The notes beneath the pieces are model-generated. The model did not search any database, was not told the origin of the DNA, and saw only the letters and a program-made list of their open reading frames with translations. From positions 2,350,960 through 2,401,486 of the forward strand of contig NZ_RDBK01000043.1 of the NCBI RefSeq assembly GCF_008042275.1: a stretch of DNA of 50,527 bases, read 5' to 3'. The stretch is from Streptomyces sp. OR43 (GTDB lineage Bacteria > Actinomycetota > Actinomycetes > Streptomycetales > Streptomycetaceae). Position 1 is the stretch's first letter. Each line of letters opens with the position of its first letter. The position numbers were made by a program, and so were the translations under genes. This document shows positions 1-6,973 of the stretch, one piece after another.

Positions 1-134
1 GTGCCGGGTTCCGTCAGGGGCGGGCCCAGGAGCAGGACGAGTGCCGCCGCGGCGGCCGGGACCAGCCCGGCCGCCGCGATCAGGCGCGGGAACGGCCGCC
101 GTGAGGGCCGTTCCCGCGGGGTGCGCGCGCTCAA
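1..134 (-). CDS. 5' end of a membrane-anchored protein, cut by the window edge
   Basis: The minus strand below position 134 is open to the window edge. It starts at a TTG that overlaps the TGA stop of the upstream gene (TTGA), which suggests translational coupling. The roughly 44 visible residues have a basic Arg/Pro-rich N-terminus followed by a hydrophobic stretch (LIAAAGLVPAAAALVLLLG), as in a signal anchor. Nothing else of the protein is visible. In actinomycetes a gene of this kind beside a secreted, repeat-containing surface protein is often a class F sortase. That is inference only, because no catalytic Cys or Arg can be seen here. Confidence 0.45.
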   Translation of the reverse strand, partial: MSARTPRERPSRRPFPRLIAAAGLVPAAAAALVLLLGPPLTEPG

Positions 135-1648
135 CCGCGTCGGCGCCGGACGGTGCGGAGTCCGCCGAGGGCGGCGCCCGCCGCTGCCAGCAGTCCGGCC
201 GCGCCGGCCGCCAGAGCGGTGCCGGAGAGGCCGGTGGAGCCGCTGCCGGTCAGGGCGGTGGAGCCGTCACCGGCGTCGACCGGGCCGTTGGGCATGGGGC
301 CGTTCCCGTGACCGCCACCGTTCCCGTGGCCGCCACCGCTGTTCCCGCCGTTGCCGTGACCGCCACCGTTCCCGTGGCCGCCACCGCTGTTCCCGCCGCC
401 TCCGTGGCCGCCGTCGGACGGGGTGGGCCTGGGGTGGTGCGGGTGGCTGGGGCTGGGCGACGGGCTGGGCTCCACGTCCTGGGCGGTGATCAGAGTGCGG
501 TCCGTGGCGCTGACGCCGGTGCGCTGCGGGCCGTCGACTCCGGCGATGGCGACGGTCAGTTCGGTCGTCACGTCGAGCGGGCCCGTGGGCGCGCCCTCGT
601 CGGCGGCGAGTGTGAAGGCGGCGCCCGCCTTCCCGCCGGGCTCAAGCGTGCCGCCTGCCCGGAGGTTGGTCCGCAGCTCGCCGGTGAGCGTCCCGTCCGT
701 CCCCTGGGTCAGGGGGACTTCGGCGCCCTCGGACATGACGGTCAGCTGGTCCGCCCGGAGGCCGGCCGGTCCCTTGAGGCTGAGGCGGGTGCCGATGCCC
801 GGGTACTGCGGGCCGTCGTCCGGGTCGGTGTAGGAGGCGTCGGCCGGGCGGGGGCCGTCCCCTGCCTCGATCTCCTCGGGCACGGTGAGCGCGGCCGCCG
901 CCCTGCCGGTGACGGCGAAGTCCCAGGCGGTGCCGTCGGCGGTGATGTTGTCGACGTAGGTGTTGAGCGTGCCGTTCGGGTCGCCGAGCCTGCCGATGTT
1001 GGCGATCACCCCGTACGCCCCCTCGCACTCCGCGACGAAGTGCGACAGCGGGGCGTCCCCGCCCGCCGGGATGCCCGCCACGGCACGCGAGGTCCGCATC
1101 ACGGAGTCGGCGGTGAAGCGGTACTTCTGCCAGGTGTCCGGCTTCAGCGCCGCGCCCTCGACATCCGCGTTGCTGCCGGGCTCGAACGACAGAGTGGTGA
1201 ACCCGCCGCACGAGGCCGGGAGTTGGAGGTTCGCGCCGATGCTGGTGTTGCTGGAGCCCTCGGTCGCCGTGTACGCCCAGTACGAGATGCCCGCGTCCAG
1301 CAGCGGCTGCATCGGCTCGGGCGTCCACGTCGCGTTGAAGTAGTGGGCGGCCTGGGCCTGTTCGCCCGCGCCGATGGCCAGGCGCAGGCTGCCGTTGAGA
1401 TGGACGGGGTCGGGCTTCGGGGAGACCTCCTGGATGCCGGGGTCCCGGTCGGGCGTCGTTTCCTGGAGCCGGAGCCAGGGGCCCGCCGGGCCGAGGCCCG
1501 ACGGGTTGACGGTCTGCACCGTGTCCTCCGCGCCCGCGGTGGGGGCGATCCCGCAGGCGAGGAGGGTGAGGGCGGACAGGGCGGCGGTGGTGGTCGCGGT
1601 GCGCAGGAGCGTGCGAGACGTCCCGGAGGTGCGCAGAGGTCGGGTCAT
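131..1648 (-). CDS. secreted, C-terminally anchored protein with Gly/His/Asn repeats
   Basis: This 505-residue protein is probably exported and held at the cell surface. Residues 1-41 form a signal peptide with a basic start, a hydrophobic core and an Ala-Gly-Ala cleavage region. The middle part is a Thr/Gly-rich putative beta-structured ectodomain with no recognised family. A Pro/Ser/His linker follows, then two copies of a 16-residue Gly/His/Asn unit (around residues 410-448) encoded by a 48-bp near-identical DNA repeat. The end is an Ala/Gly/Leu membrane segment and an RRRRG tail. This layout resembles sortase substrates, but I see no clean LPXTG or LAXTG; the nearest string is ALTGS. The His-rich repeats could bind metal. 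The stop overlaps the start of the truncated gene downstream. Function unknown. Confidence 0.8.
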   Translation of the reverse strand: MTRPLRTSGTSRTLLRTATTTAALSALTLLACGIAPTAGAEDTVQTVNPSGLGPAGPWLRLQETTPDRDPGIQEVSPKPDPVHLNGSLRLAIGAGEQAQAAHYFNATWTPEPMQPLLDAGISYWAYTATEGSSNTSIGANLQLPASCGGFTTLSFEPGSNADVEGAALKPDTWQKYRFTADSVMRTSRAVAGIPAGGDAPLSHFVAECEGAYGVIANIGRLGDPNGTLNTYVDNITADGTAWDFAVTGRAAAALTVPEEIEAGDGPRPADASYTDPDDGPQYPGIGTRLSLKGPAGLRADQLTVMSEGAEVPLTQGTDGTLTGELRTNLRAGGTLEPGGKAGAAFTLAADEGAPTGPLDVTTELTVAIAGVDGPQRTGVSATDRTLITAQDVEPSPSPSPSHPHHPRPTPSDGGHGGGGNSGGGHGNGGGHGNGGNSGGGHGNGGGHGNGPMPNGPVDAGDGSTALTGSGSTGLSGTALAAGAAGLLAAAGAALGGLRTVRRRRG

Positions 1649-1670
1649 AAGTGTGAGGAAAATATAAACT

Positions 1671-1704
1671 GCGCGTCAGGGGTGGATTACCCACCGTGAC
1701 GCGC
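1671..1704 (-). terminator. hairpin directly after the monooxygenase stop codon
   Basis: The arms GCGCGTCA and TGACGCGC (8 bp) enclose a second GGTGG/CCACC pairing. The hairpin abuts the stop codon of the monooxygenase gene and is followed on the minus strand by an A/T-rich stretch (TTTATATTTT). That stretch probably also holds the -10 region of the secreted-protein gene, so the hairpin separates the two transcripts. Confidence 0.6.
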
Positions 1705-3273
1705 TCAAGCTCGCTCCAATGCCGCAGCGTTGAGGTACTCCCCGACCGCCCGCAGTTCTCCGGCCGGGACGATCAGACCGACGTGGTTGTCCGGGCGGAT
1801 CAGGACCAGGGCGTCCTCGCCCGGGGCGATGCCGTACGCCGAGTGCGCGTGGCCGCCGTCATCGGCCAGGCCGCATGCCCCGCCCGCGTCCTCCCCGTAC
1901 GCGCCCGCGTCCACCCCGTACGCCCGCAGTGCGCCCGTGTACGCCACCGAGGCCTGCCGCAGCTCGGGTGCCGTGCCCGTGCCGAAGCCGAGCAGGGTGA
2001 AGTGCGGCCCGGTGAAGGCCTCGAACAGCCGGAGAGGGGTTCCGGTGGCCAGGTGGCGGCAGGGCGCGTCCGGGGCGCGGTCGCCCGCGCGCAGCCGGGG
2101 CGTGGCGCCGAGGCGGGCCAGCGAGCTCCAGGGGTAGCCGGACCCCGGGCCGTGGGGCAGTGGCGCGTTCGCCGCGTCCAGGCCGCCGCCCGGCTTCTTG
2201 ATCGCCTCCAGTGTGACCCGCAGCCGCTCGGCGCTCACGTCCAGGACGGCGGCCGCGACGGGCAGCCGCTCCTCCTCGTACGTGTCGAGCAGGGCCGGGT
2301 CCGCCTGGCCGGAGGCGACCCGGGCGAGCTTCCAGCCGAGGTTGTACGCGTCCTGGATGCCGGTGTTCATGCCCAGCCCGCCCGCGATCGAGTGCACGTG
2401 CGCGGCGTCGCCCGCCAGGAACACCCGGCCCACCCGGTAGCGGTCCACCATGCGCTCGTTGACCCGGTAGGTGGAGAGCAGTGCGGCCTGGGACAGCAGG
2501 GTGCCCGGCAGGCCCGTGTGCTTGGCGAACAGTCGCTGGAAGCTCTCCAGTGACGGCGGTACGGGAGCGCCGGAGGCGTCGGTCTCCGGACCGGCCTGGA
2601 ACCACCAGCCCGACCGGGTGCCGGGGATCGGGCAGAGCATCACGGCGCCGTCCTCGTCGAACCACTGGTGCCAGAATCCGCGGTCCGGCCCCTCGGCCTC
2701 GACATCGCCGCAGACCATCATCTGCGTCTCGTCCGTCTTCCCTTCGAAGGGGATGCCGAGCAGTTTGCGCACCGCGCTGTGGCCGCCGTCGCAGCCGACG
2801 ACGTACCGTGCCCCGATCTCGCGGCCGTCGGCCAGGACGGCCGTCGCGGTGGTGTCGTCCTGGGTCAGTCCCACCAGTTCGGCGCCGAGCCCGACCCGTA
2901 CGCCGTACGTCGCGAGCCGGTCCCGCAGGACCTCCTCCAGCCGCCACTGGGCGACCGTCCGGGGCAGGGCGTACGGGGAGTCCGGTGTCGGGCGCACGTC
3001 CGCGAAGGGCGCGGCGTCGGAGATCGCCACCCCGCCCCGGTACTTGCGCATCGGCAGCGGGGCGGCCCCGGCGGCGAGGACCTCGTCGATGACGCCGAGG
3101 TCCTCCAGGACCTCCAGCGAGCGCGAGTTCGGGCCCTTGGCGCGGGAGCTGCGCGGGAACCGGGCGGCCTTGTCGATGACCGTCACCTCGACGGCCCGCC
3201 GGGCGAGGTCGAGGGCCAGGGTCAGTCCGGTCGGCCCGGAGCCGACGATCAGGACGGTGGTCGTGGTGGGCAT
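1705..3273 (-). CDS. FAD-dependent aromatic monooxygenase, PheA/TfdB (Rox-like) family
   Basis: The 522-residue protein has the three class A flavoprotein hydroxylase signatures in order. They are an N-terminal dinucleotide-binding GSGPTG (residues 11-16), a mid-protein CDGGHS motif (about residue 160) that contacts FAD/NADPH, and GDAAHVHS (about residue 286) that binds the FAD ribityl chain. The C-terminus has the thioredoxin-like extension of the PheA/TfdB branch. Expected reaction: NADPH- and O2-dependent hydroxylation of an aromatic substrate. Rifampicin monooxygenases belong to this branch, but so do many polyketide and phenol hydroxylases, so the substrate is undetermined. The start is supported by GAGGAG five bases upstream of ATG. 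It is transcribed toward the secreted-protein gene. Confidence 0.85.
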   Translation of the reverse strand: MPTTTTVLIVGSGPTGLTLALDLARRAVEVTVIDKAARFPRSSRAKGPNSRSLEVLEDLGVIDEVLAAGAAPLPMRKYRGGVAISDAAPFADVRPTPDSPYALPRTVAQWRLEEVLRDRLATYGVRVGLGAELVGLTQDDTTATAVLADGREIGARYVVGCDGGHSAVRKLLGIPFEGKTDETQMMVCGDVEAEGPDRGFWHQWFDEDGAVMLCPIPGTRSGWWFQAGPETDASGAPVPPSLESFQRLFAKHTGLPGTLLSQAALLSTYRVNERMVDRYRVGRVFLAGDAAHVHSIAGGLGMNTGIQDAYNLGWKLARVASGQADPALLDTYEEERLPVAAAVLDVSAERLRVTLEAIKKPGGGLDAANAPLPHGPGSGYPWSSLARLGATPRLRAGDRAPDAPCRHLATGTPLRLFEAFTGPHFTLLGFGTGTAPELRQASVAYTGALRAYGVDAGAYGEDAGGACGLADDGGHAHSAYGIAPGEDALVLIRPDNHVGLIVPAGELRAVGEYLNAAALERA

Positions 3274-3316
3274 GCGTACTCCTCGGGTGCGTGTCCGTTG
3301 CGCCCAGGGAAACGTA

Positions 3317-3340
3317 ACCGAGTTAAAAAGGCAACTAGGT
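3317..3340. promoter_or_regulatory. imperfect inverted repeat upstream of the monooxygenase gene
   Basis: ACCGAGTT and AACTAGGT match as inverted arms at 7 of 8 positions around an A/T-rich spacer. The site lies about 45 bp upstream of the monooxygenase start and overlaps the last codons of the transporter gene. The size and placement suit a MarR/TetR-type operator, but no regulator gene is adjacent, so this is a candidate only. Confidence 0.35.
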
Positions 3341-4312
3341 AATGGATTGGGTGGAGGTCGAAGCCGCCGGTGCCGCCGCGGCGGCCTGCTCGGCGGCGGC
3401 CAGCCGTGCGGCCTGTGCCTGTGCTCGCGTACGCCGGGACGTCCGCAGCGCGTCCCAGGTCAGCAGCGTGAGAGCCAGCCAGACCAGACCGAAGCCCGCC
3501 CACCGCTCCGGGGGCATCGCCTCGTGGAAGTACAGGATTCCGAGCACGAACTGGAAGACCGGTGCCAGGTACTGCAGCAGGCCCAGGGTGGACAGCGGTA
3601 CGCGGATCGCGGCCGCCCCGAACAGGATCAGCGGGATGGCGGTCACCAGACCGGTCGCGGCGAGCAGTGCCGTGTGGCCGGCGCCCTCTGAGGCGAAGGT
3701 CGACTCGCCCTGCGTGCCCAGCCACACCAGATAGCCGAGCGCGGGCACGAACAGCACCGCGGTCTCGGCGGTGAGCGACTCCAGGCCGCCCATGTTGACC
3801 TTCTTCTTCACCAGGCCGTACGTCGCGAACGAGAAGGCCAGGACCAGTGAGATCCACGGCGGCTGCCCGTACCCGATCGCCAGCACGAGCACCGCCGCGA
3901 GACCCGTGCCGACCGCCACCCACTGCGCGGGGCGCAGCCGTTCGCCGAGGAGCAGGACGCCCATGGCGATGGTCACCAGCGGATTGATGAAGTAGCCGAG
4001 CGAGGCCTCGACGACGTGCCCGTTGTTGACGGACCAGATGTACAGGCCCCAGTTGACGGTGATCACGGCCGCGGCGACGGTGATCAGCCCCAGCTTCTTC
4101 GGCTGCCGGAGCAGTTCGCCCATCCAGGCCCAGCGGCGCAGGACGAGCAGGGCGACGCCGACGACGCCGAGGGACCAGACCATGCGGTGGGCGAGGATCT
4201 CGACCGCGCCGGACGGCTTCAGCAGCGGCCAGAAGAGCGGGACGACCCCCCACAGCCCGTAGGCCGCCACACCGGACAGGAGCCCGGCCCGCTGTTCGTT
4301 CTTTCCCTTCAC
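3335..4312 (-). CDS. rarD: RarD-type EamA-family transporter
   Basis: This 325-residue inner-membrane protein has about ten hydrophobic segments in two EamA repeats. It opens with the RarD-typical segment GLLSGVAAYGLWGVVPLFW and later has WGLYIWSVNNGHVVEASLGY and a second-half LQYLAPVFQFVLG motif. RarD proteins are drug/metabolite-type exporters; the E. coli gene name comes from chloramphenicol sensitivity and its substrate is not settled. The start chosen is the GTG at 4312, because AGGAGG (4317-4322) sits at ideal distance and the protein then begins where homologues do. An open frame continues upstream but is unlike the family. The C-terminal 35 residues are Ala/Gln-rich and probably cytoplasmic. 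Confidence 0.85.
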   Translation of the reverse strand: MKGKNEQRAGLLSGVAAYGLWGVVPLFWPLLKPSGAVEILAHRMVWSLGVVGVALLVLRRWAWMGELLRQPKKLGLITVAAAVITVNWGLYIWSVNNGHVVEASLGYFINPLVTIAMGVLLLGERLRPAQWVAVGTGLAAVLVLAIGYGQPPWISLVLAFSFATYGLVKKKVNMGGLESLTAETAVLFVPALGYLVWLGTQGESTFASEGAGHTALLAATGLVTAIPLILFGAAAIRVPLSTLGLLQYLAPVFQFVLGILYFHEAMPPERWAGFGLVWLALTLLTWDALRTSRRTRAQAQAARLAAAEQAAAAAPAASTSTQSIT

Positions 4313-4450
4313 GGGCCCTCCTGGCAGGTGTCCGTCGACGGCTTCGTCGACCTGACGAAGGTAGCGCCGACGCGCCCCGGTGTCATTGCCGTATCGCCAG
4401 ACGGTCATGACACCGGACGCGGGGCCCGTGGTGCGCGGTGCCCGCGTCGC

Positions 4451-5311
4451 CTACTGGGCCGCGACCGCCGCGGCGACGGTCTCCGCGAGCGGCGTCGTCG
4501 GGCGGCCGATCAGCCGGGCCAGTTCGCCGTTGGTGCCGGCCAGCAGCCCGCGCCGGATGCCCTCGTCCACGTCGGTGAGGATCGCCGCGAAGGCCTCGGG
4601 CACACCGGCGCCGGTCAGGATCTCCTGGTGGACGGCGGCCGGGACGTTCTTGTAGGCGATCTCCTTGCCCGAGGCCCTGGCGATCTCGGCGGCGTACTCC
4701 GCGAGCGACCAGGCGACGTCCCCGCTCAGCTCGTAGGCCTTGCCGAGGTGGCCCTCGCCGGTCAGGACGGCCGCGGCCGCGGCCGCGTAGTCGGCACGGG
4801 TGGCGGAGGCGACCCTGCCCTCGCCCGCGTTGGCCACGACGGCGCCGTGGGCCAGGACCGGAGCCAGGTTCGCGGTGTAGTTCTCCGTGTACCAGCCGTT
4901 GCGCAGGAACGTGTACGGCAGGCCGGAGTCGAGGATCAGCTGCTCGGTCACCTTGTGCTCGTCGGCCAGCTCGATGTCCGCGTCCGGGCCGCCGAGGATG
5001 CCGGTGTACGCGAGCTGCGCCACGCCCGCCGCCTTCGCCGCGTCGATGACCGCGGCGTGCTGGGCGACACGGCTGCCGACCTCGCTGCCGGAGATGAGCA
5101 GCACCCGGTCCCCGGCGCGGAAGGCGCCGGTCAGCGTCTCGGGGTGGTTGTAGTCGGCGATCCGGAGCTCCACGCCGCGGGCGGCGAGGCCGGCGGCCTT
5201 CTCCTTGTCGCGGACGACGGCGGCGATGCCGCTCGCGGGGACGGTGGTCAGCAGCTGCTCGACGACGAGTCGGCCGAGCTCTCCGGTGGCTCCGGTGACG
5301 ACGATGCTCAT
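4451..5311 (-). CDS. NmrA/QorB-like NAD(P)H-binding quinone reductase
   Basis: The 286-residue atypical short-chain dehydrogenase has the N-terminal Rossmann motif GATGELG (residues 7-13) and an NmrA-type core containing AYTGILGG and YTFLRNGWYTENY. It is close in architecture to E. coli QorB (YtfG), an NAD(P)H:quinone oxidoreductase. It is divergent from an HxlR regulator 110 bp away, the same arrangement as ytfG-ytfH/qorB-qorR pairs, which supports a redox or electrophile-stress role. SD-like GAAGAGGAG lies upstream of its ATG. The quinone substrate is inferred from the family only. Confidence 0.8.
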   Translation of the reverse strand: MSIVVTGATGELGRLVVEQLLTTVPASGIAAVVRDKEKAAGLAARGVELRIADYNHPETLTGAFRAGDRVLLISGSEVGSRVAQHAAVIDAAKAAGVAQLAYTGILGGPDADIELADEHKVTEQLILDSGLPYTFLRNGWYTENYTANLAPVLAHGAVVANAGEGRVASATRADYAAAAAAVLTGEGHLGKAYELSGDVAWSLAEYAAEIARASGKEIAYKNVPAAVHQEILTGAGVPEAFAAILTDVDEGIRRGLLAGTNGELARLIGRPTTPLAETVAAAVAAQ

Positions 5312-5393
5312 GGGGTGTTTCTCCTCTTCAGGTGCTCATGTTCCTGTTCGTACGCTCTGGTACTCACCTTATGGAGGGCACTAACCAAACGAA

Positions 5394-5418
5394 AGTACCC
5401 ACTTTGAAGTAAGGTACT
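5394..5418. promoter_or_regulatory. probable HxlR operator between the divergent pair
   Basis: AGTACC and GGTACT form inverted 6-bp arms around a core that contains ACTTTGAAGT. A further GTAC half-site with similar flanks (GGTACTCACCTT) lies at 5359-5370. The palindrome ends three bases before the regulator's ATG and overlaps the only SD-like sequence (AAGG). Regulator binding would therefore repress its own gene and could also control the reductase. Confidence 0.55.
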
Positions 5419-5421
5419 GGC

Positions 5422-5820
5422 ATGAGCGTAAGCAACCTGGAGCGTGGGCCCGACGTGCGGGAGCCGATGTGCCCCTCGCGGCTGGTCCTCGAACACGTCA
5501 CCAGCCGCTGGGGCGTCCTGGTCCTCGCCGCCCTGCTGGAGCGCTCGTACCGCTTCAGCGAGCTGCGCCGCGAGGTCGGCGGTGTCAGCGAGAAGATGCT
5601 GGCGCAGACCCTCCAGACCCTGGAGCGCGACGGCTTCGTCGACCGGGACGCCAAGCCGGTGATCCCGCCGCGGGTGGACTACTCCCTCACGGACCTGGGC
5701 CGGGGGGCCGCCGAGCAGGTGTGGGCCCTGGCGCGCTGGTCGGAACGGAGTCTGGACGCGGTGGACGCGGCGCGCACGGCGTACGACGCGCGAAAGCGGG
5801 CGCGCGAGCCGGCGGCGTAG
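5422..5820 (+). CDS. HxlR-family winged-helix transcriptional regulator
   Basis: The 132-residue protein fits the HxlR domain through SRWGVLVLAALLERSYRF and the recognition region around GGVSEKMLAQTLQTLERDG. Cys17 sits in the N-terminal MCPSR motif, the position of the redox- or electrophile-sensing Cys in QorR/YodB-type HxlR proteins. It probably acts as a dimeric repressor of itself and of the adjacent QorB-like gene. The start is tight against the operator palindrome and has only a weak SD, so translation may be inefficient or leaderless. The C-terminus is Arg/Ala-rich. Confidence 0.85.
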   Translation: MSVSNLERGPDVREPMCPSRLVLEHVTSRWGVLVLAALLERSYRFSELRREVGGVSEKMLAQTLQTLERDGFVDRDAKPVIPPRVDYSLTDLGRGAAEQVWALARWSERSLDAVDAARTAYDARKRAREPAA

Positions 5821-5845
5821 CGCAAGGAGGCGGGAACGCGAAAGA

Positions 5846-5890
5846 CGAAGCGCCCGCCCCTCCCGTGAACGGGGAGGAGCGGGCGCTTCG
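5846..5890. terminator. bidirectional terminator between convergent hxlR-type gene and korB
   Basis: A nearly perfect 20-bp stem (CGAAGCGCCCGC... paired with ...GCGGGCGCTTCG) with a small loop lies between two genes that converge. It has no U tract, which is usual for Streptomyces terminators, and its symmetry can serve both directions. Confidence 0.8.
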
Positions 5891-5914
5891 AGGTCGTCCC
5901 GCGGGGCCGTGCTT

Positions 5915-6973
5915 CTAGCCCGCGACCGTCCAGTTGTCGTTGCCCGCGAGAAGGGCGCCGAGGTCGCCCTTGCCCTGCTGCTCGACGGCCGTGTCGAGCT
6001 GGTCGGCCATGAGGGTGTCGTAGACCGGCCGTTCGACGTCGCGCAGCACGCCGATCGGCGTGTGGTGCAGGGTGTCCGGATCGGCCAGCCGTGACAGCGC
6101 GAACGCCGTGGTCGGGCTGGGGGCGTGCGCGTCGTGGACGAGGATCTGCGAACGGTTCTCCTCGGTGACCGCGACCACGTGCAGATCACCCGTCAGCGAG
6201 TCCCGTACGACGCCCTTGGAGTCGTCCGTGCCGAAGAGGATCGGCCGGCCGTGCTCCAGCCGGATCACCGCTTCCTGGGCCTGGTCCTTGTCCTTGAGGA
6301 CCTCGAACGCGCCGTCGTTGAAGATGTTGCAGTTCTGGTAGATCTCGACGAGTGCGGTGCCGGGGTGGTCGGCCGCGGCGCGCAGGACGCTCGTGAGGTG
6401 CTTGCGGTCGGAGTCGACGGTACGGGCGACGAACGAGGCCTCCGCGCCGATGGCCAGGGACACCGGGTTGAAGGGTGCGTCGAGCGAACCCATCGGCGTC
6501 GACTTGGTGATCTTGCCGACCTCGGAGGTGGGGGAGTACTGCCCCTTGGTGAGCCCGTAGATCCGGTTGTTGAACAGCAGGATCTTCAGGTTCACATTGC
6601 GGCGCAGGGCGTGGATGAGGTGGTTGCCGCCGATGGACAGCGCGTCGCCGTCCCCCGTGACCACCCAGACGCTCAGGTCCCGCCGGGAGGAGGCGAGTCC
6701 GGTGGCGATCGCCGGGGCACGGCCGTGGATCGAGTGCATCCCGTATGTGTTCATGTAGTACGGGAAACGGGAGGAGCAGCCGATGCCGGAGACGAAGACG
6801 ATGTTCTCCTTCGCCAGTCCGAGCTCGGGCATGAAGCCCTGCACGGCGGCGAGGACCGCGTAGTCACCGCAGCCGGGGCACCAGCGCACTTCCTGGTCGG
6901 ACTTGAAGTCCTTCATGGACTGCTTGGCCTCGGCCTTGGGCACCAGCTGGAGCAGTTCGTTGGTCTCAGGCAT
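5915..6973 (-). CDS. korB: 2-oxoacid:ferredoxin oxidoreductase, beta subunit
   Basis: The 352-residue TPP-binding subunit has WCPGCG with Cys32 and Cys35, a further Cys66 in GIGCSSR, and the TPP/Mg motif GDGDALSIGGNH (residues 107-118). A Cys in QNCNIF completes the set expected for the [4Fe-4S] cluster of this family. With KorA it should oxidise 2-oxoglutarate (or another 2-oxoacid) and CoA to the acyl-CoA while reducing ferredoxin. The start at 6973 is supported by AGGAGG upstream and overlaps the korA stop by eight bases (ATGCCTGA), so the two are translationally coupled. Substrate choice between 2-oxoglutarate and pyruvate is inferred from resemblance to actinobacterial KorB. Confidence 0.92.
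   Translation of the reverse strand: MPETNELLQLVPKAEAKQSMKDFKSDQEVRWCPGCGDYAVLAAVQGFMPELGLAKENIVFVSGIGCSSRFPYYMNTYGMHSIHGRAPAIATGLASSRRDLSVWVVTGDGDALSIGGNHLIHALRRNVNLKILLFNNRIYGLTKGQYSPTSEVGKITKSTPMGSLDAPFNPVSLAIGAEASFVARTVDSDRKHLTSVLRAAADHPGTALVEIYQNCNIFNDGAFEVLKDKDQAQEAVIRLEHGRPILFGTDDSKGVVRDSLTGDLHVVAVTEENRSQILVHDAHAPSPTTAFALSRLADPDTLHHTPIGVLRDVERPVYDTLMADQLDTAVEQQGKGDLGALLAGNDNWTVAG

Noticed and set aside
306..416. A CRISPR-like or regulatory repeat array
   Set aside because: The 48-bp repeats are in frame within the secreted protein gene and encode Gly/His/Asn units, with no spacers.
1705..3273. A dedicated rifampicin-resistance gene linked to rpoB
   Set aside because: The family includes rifampicin monooxygenases, but the substrate cannot be told from sequence. 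It lies about 40 kb from rpoB, and the rpoB rifampicin pocket is wild type.
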